This document shows positions 22,375-32,730 of a stretch of 64,000 nucleotides of DNA, piece after piece. Where the stretch lies: contig CM037462.1 of NCBI GenBank assembly GCA_021014325.1, positions 9,406,501-9,470,500 of the forward strand. The letters are read 5' to 3'. Positions within the stretch are counted from its first letter, which is position 1, and every line of letters begins with the position of its first letter. The notes below the pieces were generated by a model. The model was not told the origin of the DNA. It saw nothing but the letters and a program-made list of their open reading frames with translations, and ran no database searches. The position numbers were made by a program, and so were the translations under genes. The DNA comes from Plazaster borealis. Its lineage: Eukaryota; Echinodermata; Asteroidea; Forcipulatida; Labidiasteridae.

Positions 22375-24505
22375 AGGTTTCTGCATTATGGATGTCGCGT
22401 ATAACTATTAGTCAGAGATTACCAGCGCAAAACACCGCTTGATGCGCAGCAATTGTGACTGGTTCCCCGCAAGCAAACATTGGCGAGTGCTCTTGTTCGG
22501 CTGATACCATCTTATGGGGGGAAAAGGATCCGTTCAGTGACCTGTATACGTAATAGAGGCCAACAAACTGCACCTTGCACAATACCACTCAGTGACATCT
22601 AAAGGGGGTCTAGGTATCTGATACCAAGATATACATGTCAAGATCCATCTCATTCGACTGTACTGTAGACAAAAGAGGCAATATTTACGCAAAGTTCCCG
22701 TGTGTAAACTGTTTGGCTAGTTTTTTGTATACATTGACAATATAGATCTCATTGGAACGACATCGGAGCTACCCCCCTTCATCCTGAAACGGCGTATTGA
22801 CGGTCAGACAACATTGTTGTAACTCGAGATACCGCGGAGTTCCTTGTGTAGTCTCCCTGCCAAGCCGTCGGTCGATATTCAAACCGGAGGACTTCGGGGT
22901 CCACATTTCGCATCAAATGACTCCATGGTTTCTATATACGTTGTCTTAAGTTCTTCCAGTAACTGAAATCTGCACAATGCCTTTTACTCGAATGTTGACT
23001 GTTTACTTAGTGAATTGTAAAGTGACAGGGATATCGGTCTAGCCAGGGGGTTAGAGTTTCGGTAAGTGTTGAAGGAAAAATGTCTGCAGTAATGAAGAAG
23101 GAACATCCGCCACTAAAAGAAATCAAATTTGATTTATTCCATATGCAACACGACAATCGTAAGATGTTGAATTAATAAATAATATCATTTGGATTTACCC
23201 ATACAGCGATGTGTGTAAAGCACTGTATACCCAGTATTTTCTCGAGTCATGTGAACCAAAAATGTGAACTTACTTTCTACAAAAGGGTGTGTACCTTAGA
23301 AATATGAAGACACGCCTAATGCTCTCATTTTATTGGTTATAGGTCAGTTGTTGTTTTGGACATTTTTTATTTTGCACTGTATTAAAAAAAGTTAGCGTCC
23401 CTTTCATCCTCGTCGTTATTCATTGAAAGAGGCCGAATGGAACTATAATACTCAAGTCCGGAGGGTGTGTGAACTGAAAATTAATGCTATTTGAAGTCAT
23501 CGACGTCAACGAAACACCCACCGTGTTTTTTGACATGGCTTCGGCCTTGGGGTTTATCCCTTCTTGCCCTAGTGACGTGGTTATGTTGATTTCCGCCGAG
23601 AAAGATACTAATAACGTCCGATAAAAAATAATGGCTTGGCGGAGACTAGCGATCAGGTTTCCATTTAGATTTGTCTTTATTTATTGTAAGCCTTAAGTTA
23701 CATACCTTTTTTCTTCGGGGTAGAAATCGGTGGAATGTGGTTCGTTTTCTTCTCCTCCTGAACGGAAAGGGGAAGAAATGAGTGGTATGGTTGTAGCGTG
23801 GCATGTGGGGAATTTTGTATCAATCCCGATCTTTAATGACACCGGGGGGGAAAAAACCCTCTGTAAAAAAAAATGTAACCGATCGGTGAACATAAATGAT
23901 GATTATGACGGCAATCAGGGCTGATTGTTTTACCATGGAGAAAGGAACATCGACCGCAATTTTCTCTGAGGGTTTTCACTAAGTGCCACAACATGACAAT
24001 TATTAAGCGAAACTGTCATCAATTAAATAGCTGCAAACCTATTAAAAAGGAATTGCACATTAGTGGGGTTTTATTTTGTATCAATACATTTATTCCGTTT
24101 TCTATAATTACACCACATTGCCAACCTTTAAAAAGTTATGAAATCAGGTGGCAACGTTTCACTGAAAGCAACTGAAAAAACCGGTTTATATATAGGCCAA
24201 TGTTATTTTAGTTAATATTGATATTGTGTACGGTCATATATAGGGCTTATTTTCTATTGCCGCAATCGCCATAAGAAACGGTGACTTGTGGAGTCACCTA
24301 AATGCTTTTTTACCCTCTTTTTTTTCGACATTGACAGGTTTTTTTTGAGACAGACATATATCTCTTGAGGATTGTTACTCGGTGAGCTTTCTTTGGGAAA
24401 CTAATCGATTGTTCTTTCTTTTTTTTTCTTTGATAATTACAAAACCCGTTCTTGTTCTTCTGTTACGAAGTTTTTAATAAACACACCATAGCTCCATGAT
24501 ATAAC
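22375..24505. other. Unique high-complexity DNA, no gene seen
   Basis: The part 22380-23060 is GC-richer and of high complexity with only short frames. The part near 24230-24320 contains TTTTCTATTGCCGCAATCGC, similar to the centre of element I at 42045-42075. No exon with paired splice sites is evident. Confidence 0.4.
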
Positions 24506-24511
24506 CAACCA

Positions 24512-24875
24512 AATGGCGTGTCGTGGCCTAGCGGTTATGAGCACCGGACTCATGCTCTGGTGTTTCTGATCAGCAGAGTGTGGATTCGAGGCCCAGTCGC
24601 GGCACTTGTGTCCTCGAGCAAGATACTTTACCATAATTGCTTTGTCCTTCGAATGGGACATATAAGTCGTAGGTCCATGTACTAGGACTGGGTAGTGCAC
24701 GTAAAAGAACACTGTTCGTGGAACTGGAAGTGTAGGGGTTCACCCTGTGTTTCTGGTTCACATAGCAAGCACTCTTGTTTACAGGTTTCCTCAGGCTTGC
24801 AAGCTACAGTGATCAAGTTCACTTATGGGGCATTCTTGGTTTCATTACCAGTAATAATAATAATAATAATAAATA
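24512..24875 (+). mobile_element. tRNA-derived SINE with Deu-like core and (AAT)n tail
   Basis: The head contains GTGTCGTGGCCTAGCGGTTA (A box region) and GTGTGGATTCGAGGCCC (B box region) separated by a long variable-arm-like stretch, suggesting a Leu/Ser-type tRNA source. The body has TGTCCTCGAGCAAGATACTT followed by TACCATAATTGCT, which resembles the conserved core of Deu-type SINEs. The tail is (AAT)n at 24852-24871. The head also occurs at 50105. Transcription would be by RNA polymerase III from the internal boxes. The core assignment is from memory. Confidence 0.75.
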
Positions 24876-25520
24876 TAATAGCCCTTGAATATTTTCATCG
24901 TAAGAAATGGTCACGTTTTTGATTAGGCATATCGAAAAGAGAGCCGTACTCAGTGATTTTCCATCACTCGGCGTTTTTTCAGACAACAATATTTATACAG
25001 ACAATTGGAACAGGTGTCAAATTTATGGCAAATGTATATCCGTAACCCTTTCTACGACCGTGCACAAAACCCCCTGACAAATAACATTAAAGTGGATGTT
25101 CACTAGACCGTGACTACCAAAATTGATGATATTTTCACAGTTGAAAACTAAAGAAAGGGAACTAATTATCTCTGTTCCAAAGGACAATGAGACATTGTCC
25201 CTTTAATTTGAAATACGCCTTTGTATTGAGGGGGGATTTAGTGCTCTCCCAAGGGTTAAATTCTGCCTGCGTGTTTGATGTCGACGGCCCATAAGTACAT
25301 GTATTTAGCACGGACCTTGGGATATTGGACCAGTAATACCCCAAGTATGATTGAAGATTTGTGGCTTCGTTGTGGGGATTATTAGTCTCGATATCGGGTT
25401 CGTGTGGGAGTGTGGTGGGACCGCGGAACTGACTTTGTGTCACCAAAAACCCGACTGATGTCAGAGACTAATACACACTGGTTTTGGGCTATCTGGCTAT
25501 TACGCGTCTGCTATAGATAA
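24876..25520. other. Unique DNA, no gene seen
   Basis: A GC-richer stretch at 25200-25480 includes a 94-codon minus-strand frame (25162-25446) with no recognisable domain. Confidence 0.4.
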
Positions 25521-25947
25521 GGCCGTGTCGTGAATTGGCGGATACAGCTACGGCTACGGGTGGGTGGCTGTGTTAGCATGCGTTGAAGTATTGGACGTCC
25601 TTAGCAGCACCCTTGGCAACAGTCACAGCCGTAGCCGTATGCTGCCAACCTCGTCCCCAAAGTGTGTCGAGCAGTACGAGGTTGACCGCTCTCTCACCCT
25701 GGCATTGAATCATTTGCATATCCAACAAATTTGGATACGTATGCAAATTAGAATAGTCTGGCTGTGAACATGGTGAATACTGAATGAGTACAACTTAACA
25801 TGTTTACGTTAGACTTTTGTACACCATGCGTTGTCCAATCAGGGTCCAAGTAAGGAGTTTCCCTCCCAGGGTTTACTATTGTAAACATGGTTGGAAATAA
25901 AGTAAACCATGGGGACGAGTTGGTATGCTGCCAATTCGGATACGGCC
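25521..25947. mobile_element. Palindromic MITE 'J', copy J1, split by V
   Basis: The left end GGCCGTGTCGTGAATTGGCG continues into GATACAGCTACGGCTACGG. The right end is the inverse, AGCCGTAGCCGTATGCTGC then CAATTCGGATACGGCC. The right arm is interrupted by a 277-bp insert (25646-25922) with a 9-bp duplication. Without the insert J1 is about 140 bp, and most of it is inverted repeat. Five relatives are listed below. Confidence 0.88.
25646..25922. mobile_element. Small DNA transposon 'V' inserted in J1
   Basis: This 277-bp insert starts CAACCTCGTCCCCA and ends TGGGGACGAGTTG, an inverted pair of about 13 bases. It is bounded by the direct repeat GTATGCTGC (25637-25645 and 25923-25931). A 9-bp target duplication is typical of Mutator-like elements. 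No coding capacity is seen. ATTTGCATATCC at about 25710 and TATGCAAATT at about 25741 lie inside. Confidence 0.85.
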
Positions 25948-25999
25948 TTAAAGTGTTTATTGTCACCGTCCGTGCCAACACGGTCCCCCTTACTTAAAA

Positions 26000-26072
26000 A
26001 CCGTATCTGAAATGACCGACTTCGTATACGGCTGTGGCTGATTGCTACAGTGAGTAGCCGCAGCCGGACATT
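26000..26072. mobile_element. Palindromic MITE 'J', copy J2 (truncated)
   Basis: ACCGTATCTGAAATGACCGA, TTCGTATACGGCTGTGGCTG and GTAGCCGCAGCCGGAC match the left arm and part of the right arm of other J copies. The right terminus is missing. Confidence 0.7.
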
Positions 26073-26877
26073 AGGAAATGCACTCAACGTCGTATGGTAA
26101 ACAAGACGATGGTGCCCTCGAACGTCCCATTGTTTGTTTATGATGATCAGTCAGGGCGCTAAACAAGACACCATCGTACTTACGTATTTCCGGTTCCTGG
26201 TGCTTTGTGGGATACGACCGAAGTGTCTTTTTTTATATAACACAGAATGGAAACTTCTGTGTGACATTTCGAGAAGTTCAACCCGACCGTAGTCGGATAT
26301 GTTTAATAATTTCGATGCAATTCACATCAAATTCCCCCAAGAAAACGTTGTTCTCGCCAGCGAGTACCTCCATATTAATGACTCTCGAACTTGATGATTT
26401 AAGCTTGCGCTTTATTATTATATCATTTGTATCCAAGCAACATCAATATTACTGAAGAAGAAACGCCACCTCTTTGCACCTGTATCACTACCAACACCTC
26501 GATTCTTGTTTTATTAATCAAACCAGTGCACCTTCCTACGAGGTGTTAGAATCGATTCCTCTGCGCATCGATTCCTGAGTTTTTCGCTGGTGTCGAATAT
26601 ATTGTTGATATCGAAGGAGTGTTAGACGCTAATTGTAAATACACAAGGTGACAAAGCTCTATTGTTATAAGTATTTGTGAAAGACGAGGATGGAGATTTG
26701 GAACCCCCCTCCGCCTCCATCACGGTGAACGCCCACTCTCTTATTATCCTGTATTGGTTATAGAATAACTATACTTGGACATTGTCTGGTTCACCGTGTA
26801 CGTAAACCATGTGTTGTTATCATAAACCCTTATATAGGGAACAGACTGTTTTTCTTCAAGCCTCAACTGGAAAACAG
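26073..26877. other. Unique DNA, no gene seen
   Basis: Short frames only. No splice-flanked coding signal is evident. Confidence 0.4.
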
Positions 26878-27009
26878 ACCGCATCCAAAGGAATGGCTTC
26901 GGCAGTGGCTATGGCTTGAACGCCGAAAAGTCCTATGCTCTAACGTTGCCAATGCAGGCATAACAGCAGCCATAGCCGTGAGCCGAAGTCGCTTGATACG
27001 GACGCGGCC
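26878..27009. mobile_element. Palindromic MITE 'J', copy J3
   Basis: This 132-bp element runs from GACCGCATCC and GGCTTCGGCAGTGGCTATGG to AGCCATAGCCGTGAGCCGAA and GTCGCTTGATACGGACGCGG. Both arms of about 50 bases are inverted copies of each other. Confidence 0.88.
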
Positions 27010-27589
27010 ACATGTCCAAAAGAAGCGACTCTCTGGTCTAAATCCAAGAACACGCAAACATGATTTAAACACAGATTATCAAACAAAAAGGGACCGTGTT
27101 TTTTTCGCTTCATGGCTCAAAAGCTGACAACGTCAGGACTTCCTGTTCAAATTACACAATTTTGGGATATTCGTCGATTACACGCAATTCAATAGTTAGG
27201 CTTCACCCTACCGTAAGACGTCGTATGACTCTTCAACTGTGCTTTACCCAGATACGAAAGTGAATACCCAACTTCAACATTTACATGTGCAGCCAACAGA
27301 ATGAGGGCAGAGTCAACCTATTAAGTGTTATCCATATACGAAAGTAACTAAGAGAGGTTTGCGGTAACACCATGTGAATGTCTCTTTTGAGTAGTGTTGG
27401 TTCTGAAAAGACTCTTATACGAAAGGCTGAGCTAGTGAAGGGCTGTTACTACTCGGACCTTGTGAAAACTGCAGGCATTAGTGCTAAACATCAGCAGGTA
27501 GAGTTAGCCACAGGATAGTTATTGGGTTTTAGAGAAGGAATGTTTTAAGCTAGAATTTTAAGGGGGCATAGACAATCGGATGAGTTTGT
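27010..27589. other. Unique DNA, no gene seen
   Basis: CCAGATACGAAAG, CCATATACGAAAG and CTTATACGAAAGG recur at about 27249, 27331 and 27415, spaced about 83 bases, and may be a very degenerate tandem repeat. Confidence 0.35.
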
Positions 27590-27717
27590 GACCGTGTCTG
27601 AATTGAAAGCTACGGCAGTGGCTGTGGCCGGAACGCCAGAAAGTCTTATTCTTCAGCATTGTCGTTCCAGCCATCAGCCATAGCCATAGCCAAAGTCGCT
27701 TAATTCGGCACGCGGTC
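27590..27717. mobile_element. Palindromic MITE 'J', copy J4
   Basis: This 128-bp element starts GACCGTGTCTGAATTGAAAG and ends GTCGCTTAATTCGGCACGCG plus GTC. Inner arms GGCAGTGGCTGTGGCC and AGCCATAGCCATAGCC pair. It shares the middle AGTCTTATTCTTCAGC block with J3-like sequence. Confidence 0.9.
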
Positions 27718-27837
27718 TGATACATGTCAAGTGAAACAAGATGGCTGCCACCGTGAAACAATATATATATATCTGTATATTTCTATTGTATTAACCGGTT
27801 TTATTTTCTCTCTATCTGTTCTCTAATACTATAATAG

Positions 27838-28048
27838 CTAAATGGAGGTGGTATATGCGGCCCGTGGGTCCCGCCGGATGGAGACATCTTCACGCACACG
27901 GAATCACAAGTTGACAGTCTAAACCACACGGAGTGGTCGACAGTGGTGGCGCTCGTTCCGGCGGGCTGGACATCCATCATTGCGCATATCCGCATCGGGA
28001 ACCTTCAGGCTGCTCTGCACCACAAGCTCTATGTCAAACCAAAGAGTG
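27838..28048 (+). CDS. Candidate internal exon of an unidentified protein
   Basis: The frame opens immediately after an AG preceded by a pyrimidine-rich tract (TTTTCTCTCTATCTGTTCTC) and is open through 70 codons to AGTG|GTAAGTAG, a near-consensus donor. Upstream in-frame stops lie inside the presumed intron. Codons favour G or C at the third position (ATC, CTC, GTC, CCG), unlike the AT-rich surroundings. The peptide contains GGGICGPWVPPDGDIF, a centre EWSTVVALVPAGWTSIIAHI, and ends LHHKLYVKPKS. The alternation of hydrophobic residues suggests a beta-rich extracellular or secreted domain. The VPAGWTSI phrase loosely recalls the IPAGAT-I segment of ADAMTS spacer domains, but that is a weak likeness and I do not assign a family. 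There is no start codon, so it would be an internal exon (entry phase 0 assumed, exit phase 1). Confidence 0.55.
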
Positions 28049-28059
28049 GTAAGTAGTAC

Positions 28060-28345
28060 ACGTAATGATAGGTTAGGTTCCATTTGGGGTATAGACTTTT
28101 TACCCCGATTGGAAACCCTCATCTTCCAAGTGAGGATATTAATTGTTCCCAAATCGGAAAACCGCTTTGGTGGTGTAATGACGTGCTATCCCGTTGAGCC
28201 CAATTGGGGTATACTTGTACCTTGGTAGCCTAATGAGGATACCCAAACTGGGGTGACACCCTTATCCGCTACGTAAGTAACCAATCCTCAGTGGTTCAAC
28301 ATCGCCTTTATACCCAGATCGGGTACACAATTAGAGCCTTAATTG
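28060..28345. repeat. Degenerate repeat of CCCAAATTGGGGTA motifs
   Basis: CATTTGGGGTATA, TACCCCGATTGG, CCCAAATCGG, CCAATTGGGGTATAC, ACCCAAACTGGGGT and ACCCAGATCGGGTAC recur at irregular spacing in both orientations, together with GTGAGGATA/ATGAGGATA. It may be a decayed minisatellite inside the presumed intron. Confidence 0.45.
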
Positions 28346-28363
28346 AATCGTGTTCCCGCGAAG

Positions 28364-28506
28364 ATATCCCACATCCAGATACCCTTTGGGTGACCAAAAA
28401 CAACAACTTAGTAGACCTCTTGCAGATGACGTCACAAGACCCAAACAGCGCCCTCACTGAGGTCAATGAAGACCTATCTATAAAAGACCTGTCTATGAAA
28501 GTGTAA
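28364..28506 (+). CDS. Possible terminal exon, low confidence
   Basis: After CCCGCGAAG (an AG acceptor with a weak pyrimidine tract) the frame reads through IPHPDTLWVTKNNNLVDLL and ends LSIKDLSMKV-stop at 28504. Its entry phase fits the exit phase of the exon at 27838-28048, a one-in-three chance. The composition is polar and acidic. A CRE-like TGACGTCA lies within it (28427-28434), so the segment could instead be regulatory. Confidence 0.25.
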
Positions 28507-28686
28507 TCCTTTTTTGTATCAGTTCAACGCCGCATGTGTTTTTATATTAAGTTTTATAGAACTAGGATACAATTGGGACAGCAAAAGTAATACTTTTCGA
28601 GTGATGTGTCTGTGATTGTACGTCTTGCTGATCAAAGAAAGTGGGCTTTTAAACGGGTCTCGCCACCATTGCTTGGTCTACTGTAG

Positions 28687-28894
28687 ACCAGAGCCGTATA
28701 TTGAGAGAGTTGCGACAACTTGCGATTAGAAGCCATTTTGTGTAAAAAAAAACCGCAGTGGTGAACACAGGTTGCCAGACTAGTCTGCCCATTGGGTTGT
28801 GTTGCAATTTGGACCAAAAATGGCGTCCAGTAACCACGTGGCCAAACAAAAACTGGTCCCTCTATGTCGCAACTCTCTCAATGCACAGCTCTGC
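28687..28894. mobile_element. MITE-like inverted repeat 'P', about 208 bp
   Basis: The left arm CCAGAGCCGTATATTGAGAG plus AGTTGCGACA and the right arm TGTCGCAACTCTCTCAATG plus CACAGCTCTG are inverted copies of about 30 bases with few mismatches. The interior is unrelated. The target duplication is not clear. Confidence 0.7.
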
Positions 28895-29399
28895 TGCAGA
28901 CTGGTATCAACAACACCCTTATACGGGTTCCTCTGTGTGTTTTGGTGTTTTTTTCTCCGAGCTACACTTATAATTTAAAATGGCTTTGGAGGCACCGGAT
29001 AATGACAGTGATCTTATGCTGTACATGTAAAACCTTTATAATGAGTCACCAATGCCGATTTTAAACGTCGAAATATGATCTTTGTGACAAGGGGCTTATC
29101 CGAGACTCCTTGTGATGTAGCCCCGTGGGCTCCCCGTGGGAGGACGACCTGTAGACTGAAGAATCCCACGTAATGAGGAACTGAATTCCCAGTTCCCTTT
29201 TAAGCTGGGGTCTAAAGTCTGATTCGAGCCGGGTCGGTCAACATAGAAGTATAAGCCGGGGGAAAGTACGACTACGCCAATTTTATCCCTTGGAGGCTTG
29301 ATGAACGGCGATCTTAAACCCTGCGCTGTGTCCACGTTGTCATCTGCCAACACCAACCCGTATATAGACTTTAGGTGCTTTAAGTGACGGAGGCGACGC
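28895..29399. other. Unique DNA with an unassigned minus-strand frame
   Basis: A 141-codon minus-strand frame covers 29096-29521 with a mixed, fairly protein-like composition (YGLVLADDNVDTAQGL), but I cannot place it in a family and its 5' part overlaps the next candidate on the other strand. Confidence 0.3.
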
Positions 29400-29773
29400 A
29401 CTCTGCCCAAATCACTGTCAGTGGTAGTGTGCTCTTGGTGGTGGGATGTCGCGCCGAGCTGGCGATTTGTTCGTTCATTACCAGACGAGATGAGCGTTTT
29501 ATTATTGATACCGTATGCCATGCCTTACAGCGTGGGCTTATTCTGTTGTGTTTAAGGAGACCGAAGCCACTCTCTACGTTTCCAATATTGAAGGTGGGAG
29601 ACTTAGCCAGAAACTCACTTTTTACACCAGGCCCTTGTTTGTACTTCACACGCACATACGAAAGTGCAGTGATTTCCACATGCTCTTTAACACCTCGACA
29701 ACGTCAACGGAAGAAACCACGCAATCGCATTCGCGTCAAGTGTGAACTGTTTAGTTTGTCCAACAAGCTGTGA
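29400..29773 (+). CDS. Possible exon region, frame uncertain
   Basis: This GC-richer stretch is open in one frame from 29384 to 29773 (129 codons) and partly open in the other two. One reading begins at CTTACAG|CG (29531), fits the exit phase of the exon at 27838, and gives AYSVVFKETEATLYVSNIEG up to a stop at 29743-29745. Another begins after CACTGTCAG at 29422. None yields a family I recognise. Overlapping open frames may simply reflect composition. Confidence 0.25.
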
Positions 29774-32054
29774 ACTGTACGCGGATATCAAAACTTCCCT
29801 CGAATCCTATCGCCTCGAAAATGGGTTGCTTCTTTTAGAAACCATCGCCTTTCTGTAGAGCTAATACTTGGTGATTGGCAGATCATCTTAGAGTAGGGGT
29901 TCTGCGCAGACTCTATTGGTCATATCCGTGGGCTCTCTCCATCCACAGACCAACTGCGCCACCCAGCTGGTTTAACATTTCGGACTCGAAGTACTGCAAT
30001 GCTTCTACAGCTGAGACGTTCCTAATGTGAAACCGATGAGCCATTGTTGTCATGGGTTTTTTTCGGGTTTTTTTCTTCTCATATTCCTTTAACGTTAATG
30101 CTTTGTGGACCTCCCGTAATTTTTGTCTTTCTTTCTTCTTCTTTTTTTTATTTTATATTAATTTATATTTATTATAACAATATGTTATACGCTGAGTCCT
30201 GTCTAGTTTTGTATGTCTCTATACTACCGGTCTAGCCAGCAACTTTTCCATTATTGGAATCCCCCTTGGCCAGAATATATCTGGCTTAAAGTGGGAAGCA
30301 TGATTAATGCTCGCCCGCCTCATTATTGGAAAATAGTTGCCCTTAATCCCCACACCCTGAGGGCGCTTTCAGATGCTTATGTGAATTATAAGCCCAGGAG
30401 ATAAAGAGCTATTGATATCGGATATCCCAGATGTTGAATGTCGCTGAAACGCATCTTTAAAAGTTGCCTCGATGGGGGTATATTTATAGCTCATGTGCGA
30501 CAAAGGAAACAACTGCGAGGACAAGCTGAGTCGCAACTCATTCGCGGCCGTCTTCTGTGCCTGGCCGAGGGCAGGATGGAGCATTCCCACACATTCAGAC
30601 GCGTCTCTCTACGCGTGTAGCTCAACCGAAGGGGGAAACAGTTAAAACTAATAAACTCCAATAACAAAAACAAGAACTGTTTTCAATGACAGACTTTGGA
30701 ACTGTGTAGCTAGAAACCAAGTTACGATCGATCGCGTTCAAACAGCCTCGCGTAAGGGTGTGAATTTACTGTCAGCGAGGTACCAGTTTCCCTCAAAGGT
30801 GTCCCTCATTCCTGTATTTTGACAGGGAAGATAATAAAACGTGCCCCCCCGCAGGCGCTCCATATCGACTTGCTGGCGTTTAACATGGATGGACTCTGTG
30901 ATATTACATTAAGACATCTGCACTCCATACTTTTTTACTTTGCAAATTGTCTGGCCGGGGCTTAAGAGATGCTCCAGGCAGCGGGGGAAGAACACGCGAA
31001 CAAAAGATGTTGCAGGAGTCAGTTTGGGGATGGCCGGCAGGAGGGTAGCGATTTGAGTGAGACGGTGGAGGGTGACTGACGGGGACAGGCACGGTGATGG
31101 CTAAGGTGACGGGGTTAGCGGCTGCAATTGGAGATTTGCCGCGGGTAGGACATTGCATGAACCGCCGGTGTCTTCTCCTCACATATACACACCACATGCG
31201 GGAGGTGTGTTTACTAAACTACAGCAACGAGGAGACAAACGGCAGCAGGGGCTTGCGGTTCTCATTCTAATCAAGTTTTTGTTTTTTAGGAACTATCATC
31301 ATTAATAGTGATTGGCATATCTAGTTGTCGACAAGCAGAAGTTGGTACTTTAACCTTTTCAAGCTTCATATACACGTAGAAGTGTCGCGGTGTGCTGCGC
31401 TGTATTTTTTGCATGTGGAAACAGTTGTTTCCCGCGTCTTCTTATGGAATGGGATATTGTTTAATTGTTGCTTGACCTTTAACAGTTCATGTTTTTTTCT
31501 CTCGAAATGATGAACACAAGTGCCCTAAAATTGCATAATATACGATTAAAGCAGAAGAGATCACCTGTCGGTATTGTTTGAAATAATATTACGTTACCCT
31601 CCAATGTATAGGCCTAAACTGAAAAAAAAGAAACGAAATGTAATACATTTACGTTAAAAATTGAAATAAGATTAAAAAGAACGACCAATTCACATTTGTG
31701 GGTATGACGACTTATGCAAAGCATCCGATTGCGTCATTCTGTTCTTATTAAAGTTGGGCCATCACTTGTTTTTGTCAACATAATGTTAATTTATAATAAG
31801 CCAAGTTATCGAGAAAGATAATATAAAAGTAACCTGTAAAAGTTTAATCTGAATACAGTGTCTATACTGTCTTGTTGAGAAAAGAGCAAAAAACTGTCAC
31901 GGTATTTTCACCAAGAACGTCAAATCAATCCACATTTAGCGGGTACCAACCTCAATCCACACTGATTCACAAACGGACACCACTGAAATTTGAATCTCCA
32001 AAGTCGCCTGAAGATTTGACTGGTCCCCTGTCTTTATTCACGAGCCTCGATGTG
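29774..32054. other. Unique DNA, mixed composition, no gene proven
   Basis: Frames of 60 to 97 codons (30213-30404 plus, 30438-30620 plus, 30904-31197 minus) lie in a GC-richer part, 30530-31260, but none has a recognisable domain with splice sites. From 31260 to 32030 the sequence is ordinary AT-rich DNA. Confidence 0.4.
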
Positions 32055-32075
32055 TGACGTCGAAGTGTGACGTCA
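32055..32075. promoter_or_regulatory. Paired CRE-like sites
   Basis: GTGTGACGTCGAAGTGTGAC continues to GTCAG, giving two TGACGTC cores 13 bases apart, the second a full palindromic TGACGTCA. Such cores bind CREB/ATF-type bZIP proteins. No promoter is otherwise visible, so the function is speculative. Confidence 0.35.
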
Positions 32076-32169
32076 GATGTTGAGGCAACCTGAAGACGAT
32101 CTTTGGAAATTCAAAATTGTCGACATATTTATTGATTTCTAATCAACGGGGACACTTCAGACGAAATGA

Positions 32170-32271
32170 TATCTCAGGATGCTTACTTACCATTACCATC
32201 TTTATACTTTAGGCTTTCGGGAAAAAAATTACACAATTTTGTCGGGGTCGTTACCAAAGTATGACCTACCT
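32170..32271. mobile_element. Possible right end of another TTAA element
   Basis: GGGTCGTTACCAAAGTATGA followed by CCTACCT ends directly at the TTAA (32272-32275) that begins element F. The form matches the right ends of families A and B (TTACCAAA...CCT-TTAA). The left end is not found. Confidence 0.4.
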
Positions 32272-32275
32272 TTAA

Positions 32276-32609
32276 AGCAAATGTACAACATTGGTAATTG
32301 TCAAAGATCAGTATTCACACTTGATGTGACCCAACATATACATGAAATAACAAACCTGTGAAAGTTTAAGCTAAATCGGTCTTCGGAGTCATGAGAAAAC
32401 AGTGAAAAAAACCATTATATATTTTCACTGTTTTCAAACATCAGATTTTATCACCAGTGATAAAGACTTTTTGTTTTACTCATTTCCTAAAGACTATAGC
32501 ATTTCAAGCCAAACTATATATTTCAAGGGAAGCTTTCCACCATGACCATCTTTATGTAAGTTATGTGCAAATCTGTGAACATTTTTTCAACCAATCTTGT
32601 ACACACCCT
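32276..32609 (+). mobile_element. MITE family F
   Basis: This 334-bp element has ends AGCAAATGTACAACATTGG and CCAATCTTGTACACACCCT, flanked by TTAA (32272-32275) and TTGA (32610-32613). It contains AACAAACCTGTGAAAGTTTA, a central inverted pair AAACAGTGAAAA / TTTTCACTGTTT, and TTTATGTAAGTTATGTG (GTAAGT at 32556-32561, 48 bases before the end). It shares modules with families B, C, D and E. Confidence 0.88.
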
Positions 32610-32673
32610 TTGAGGGCCGGTGTTTGTCTATTTTGTTTACAGCGTTCAAGAAAATGCGCGGCTTATTTCGAAC

Positions 32674-32730
32674 TCAGTGCTAAAATTAAGTTTCTGACAA
32701 AAGCCCAGTGCTAAAATTAAGTTTCTGACA
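32674..32730. repeat. 32-bp tandem duplication
   Basis: CAGTGCTAAAATTAAGTTTC plus TGACA occurs twice with a 32-base period. Confidence 0.9.

Noticed and set aside
25087..25205. Possible TTAA element (TTAAAGTGG ... TGTCCCTTTAA)
   Set aside because: The two ends are not inverted copies of each other and no central palindrome is present.
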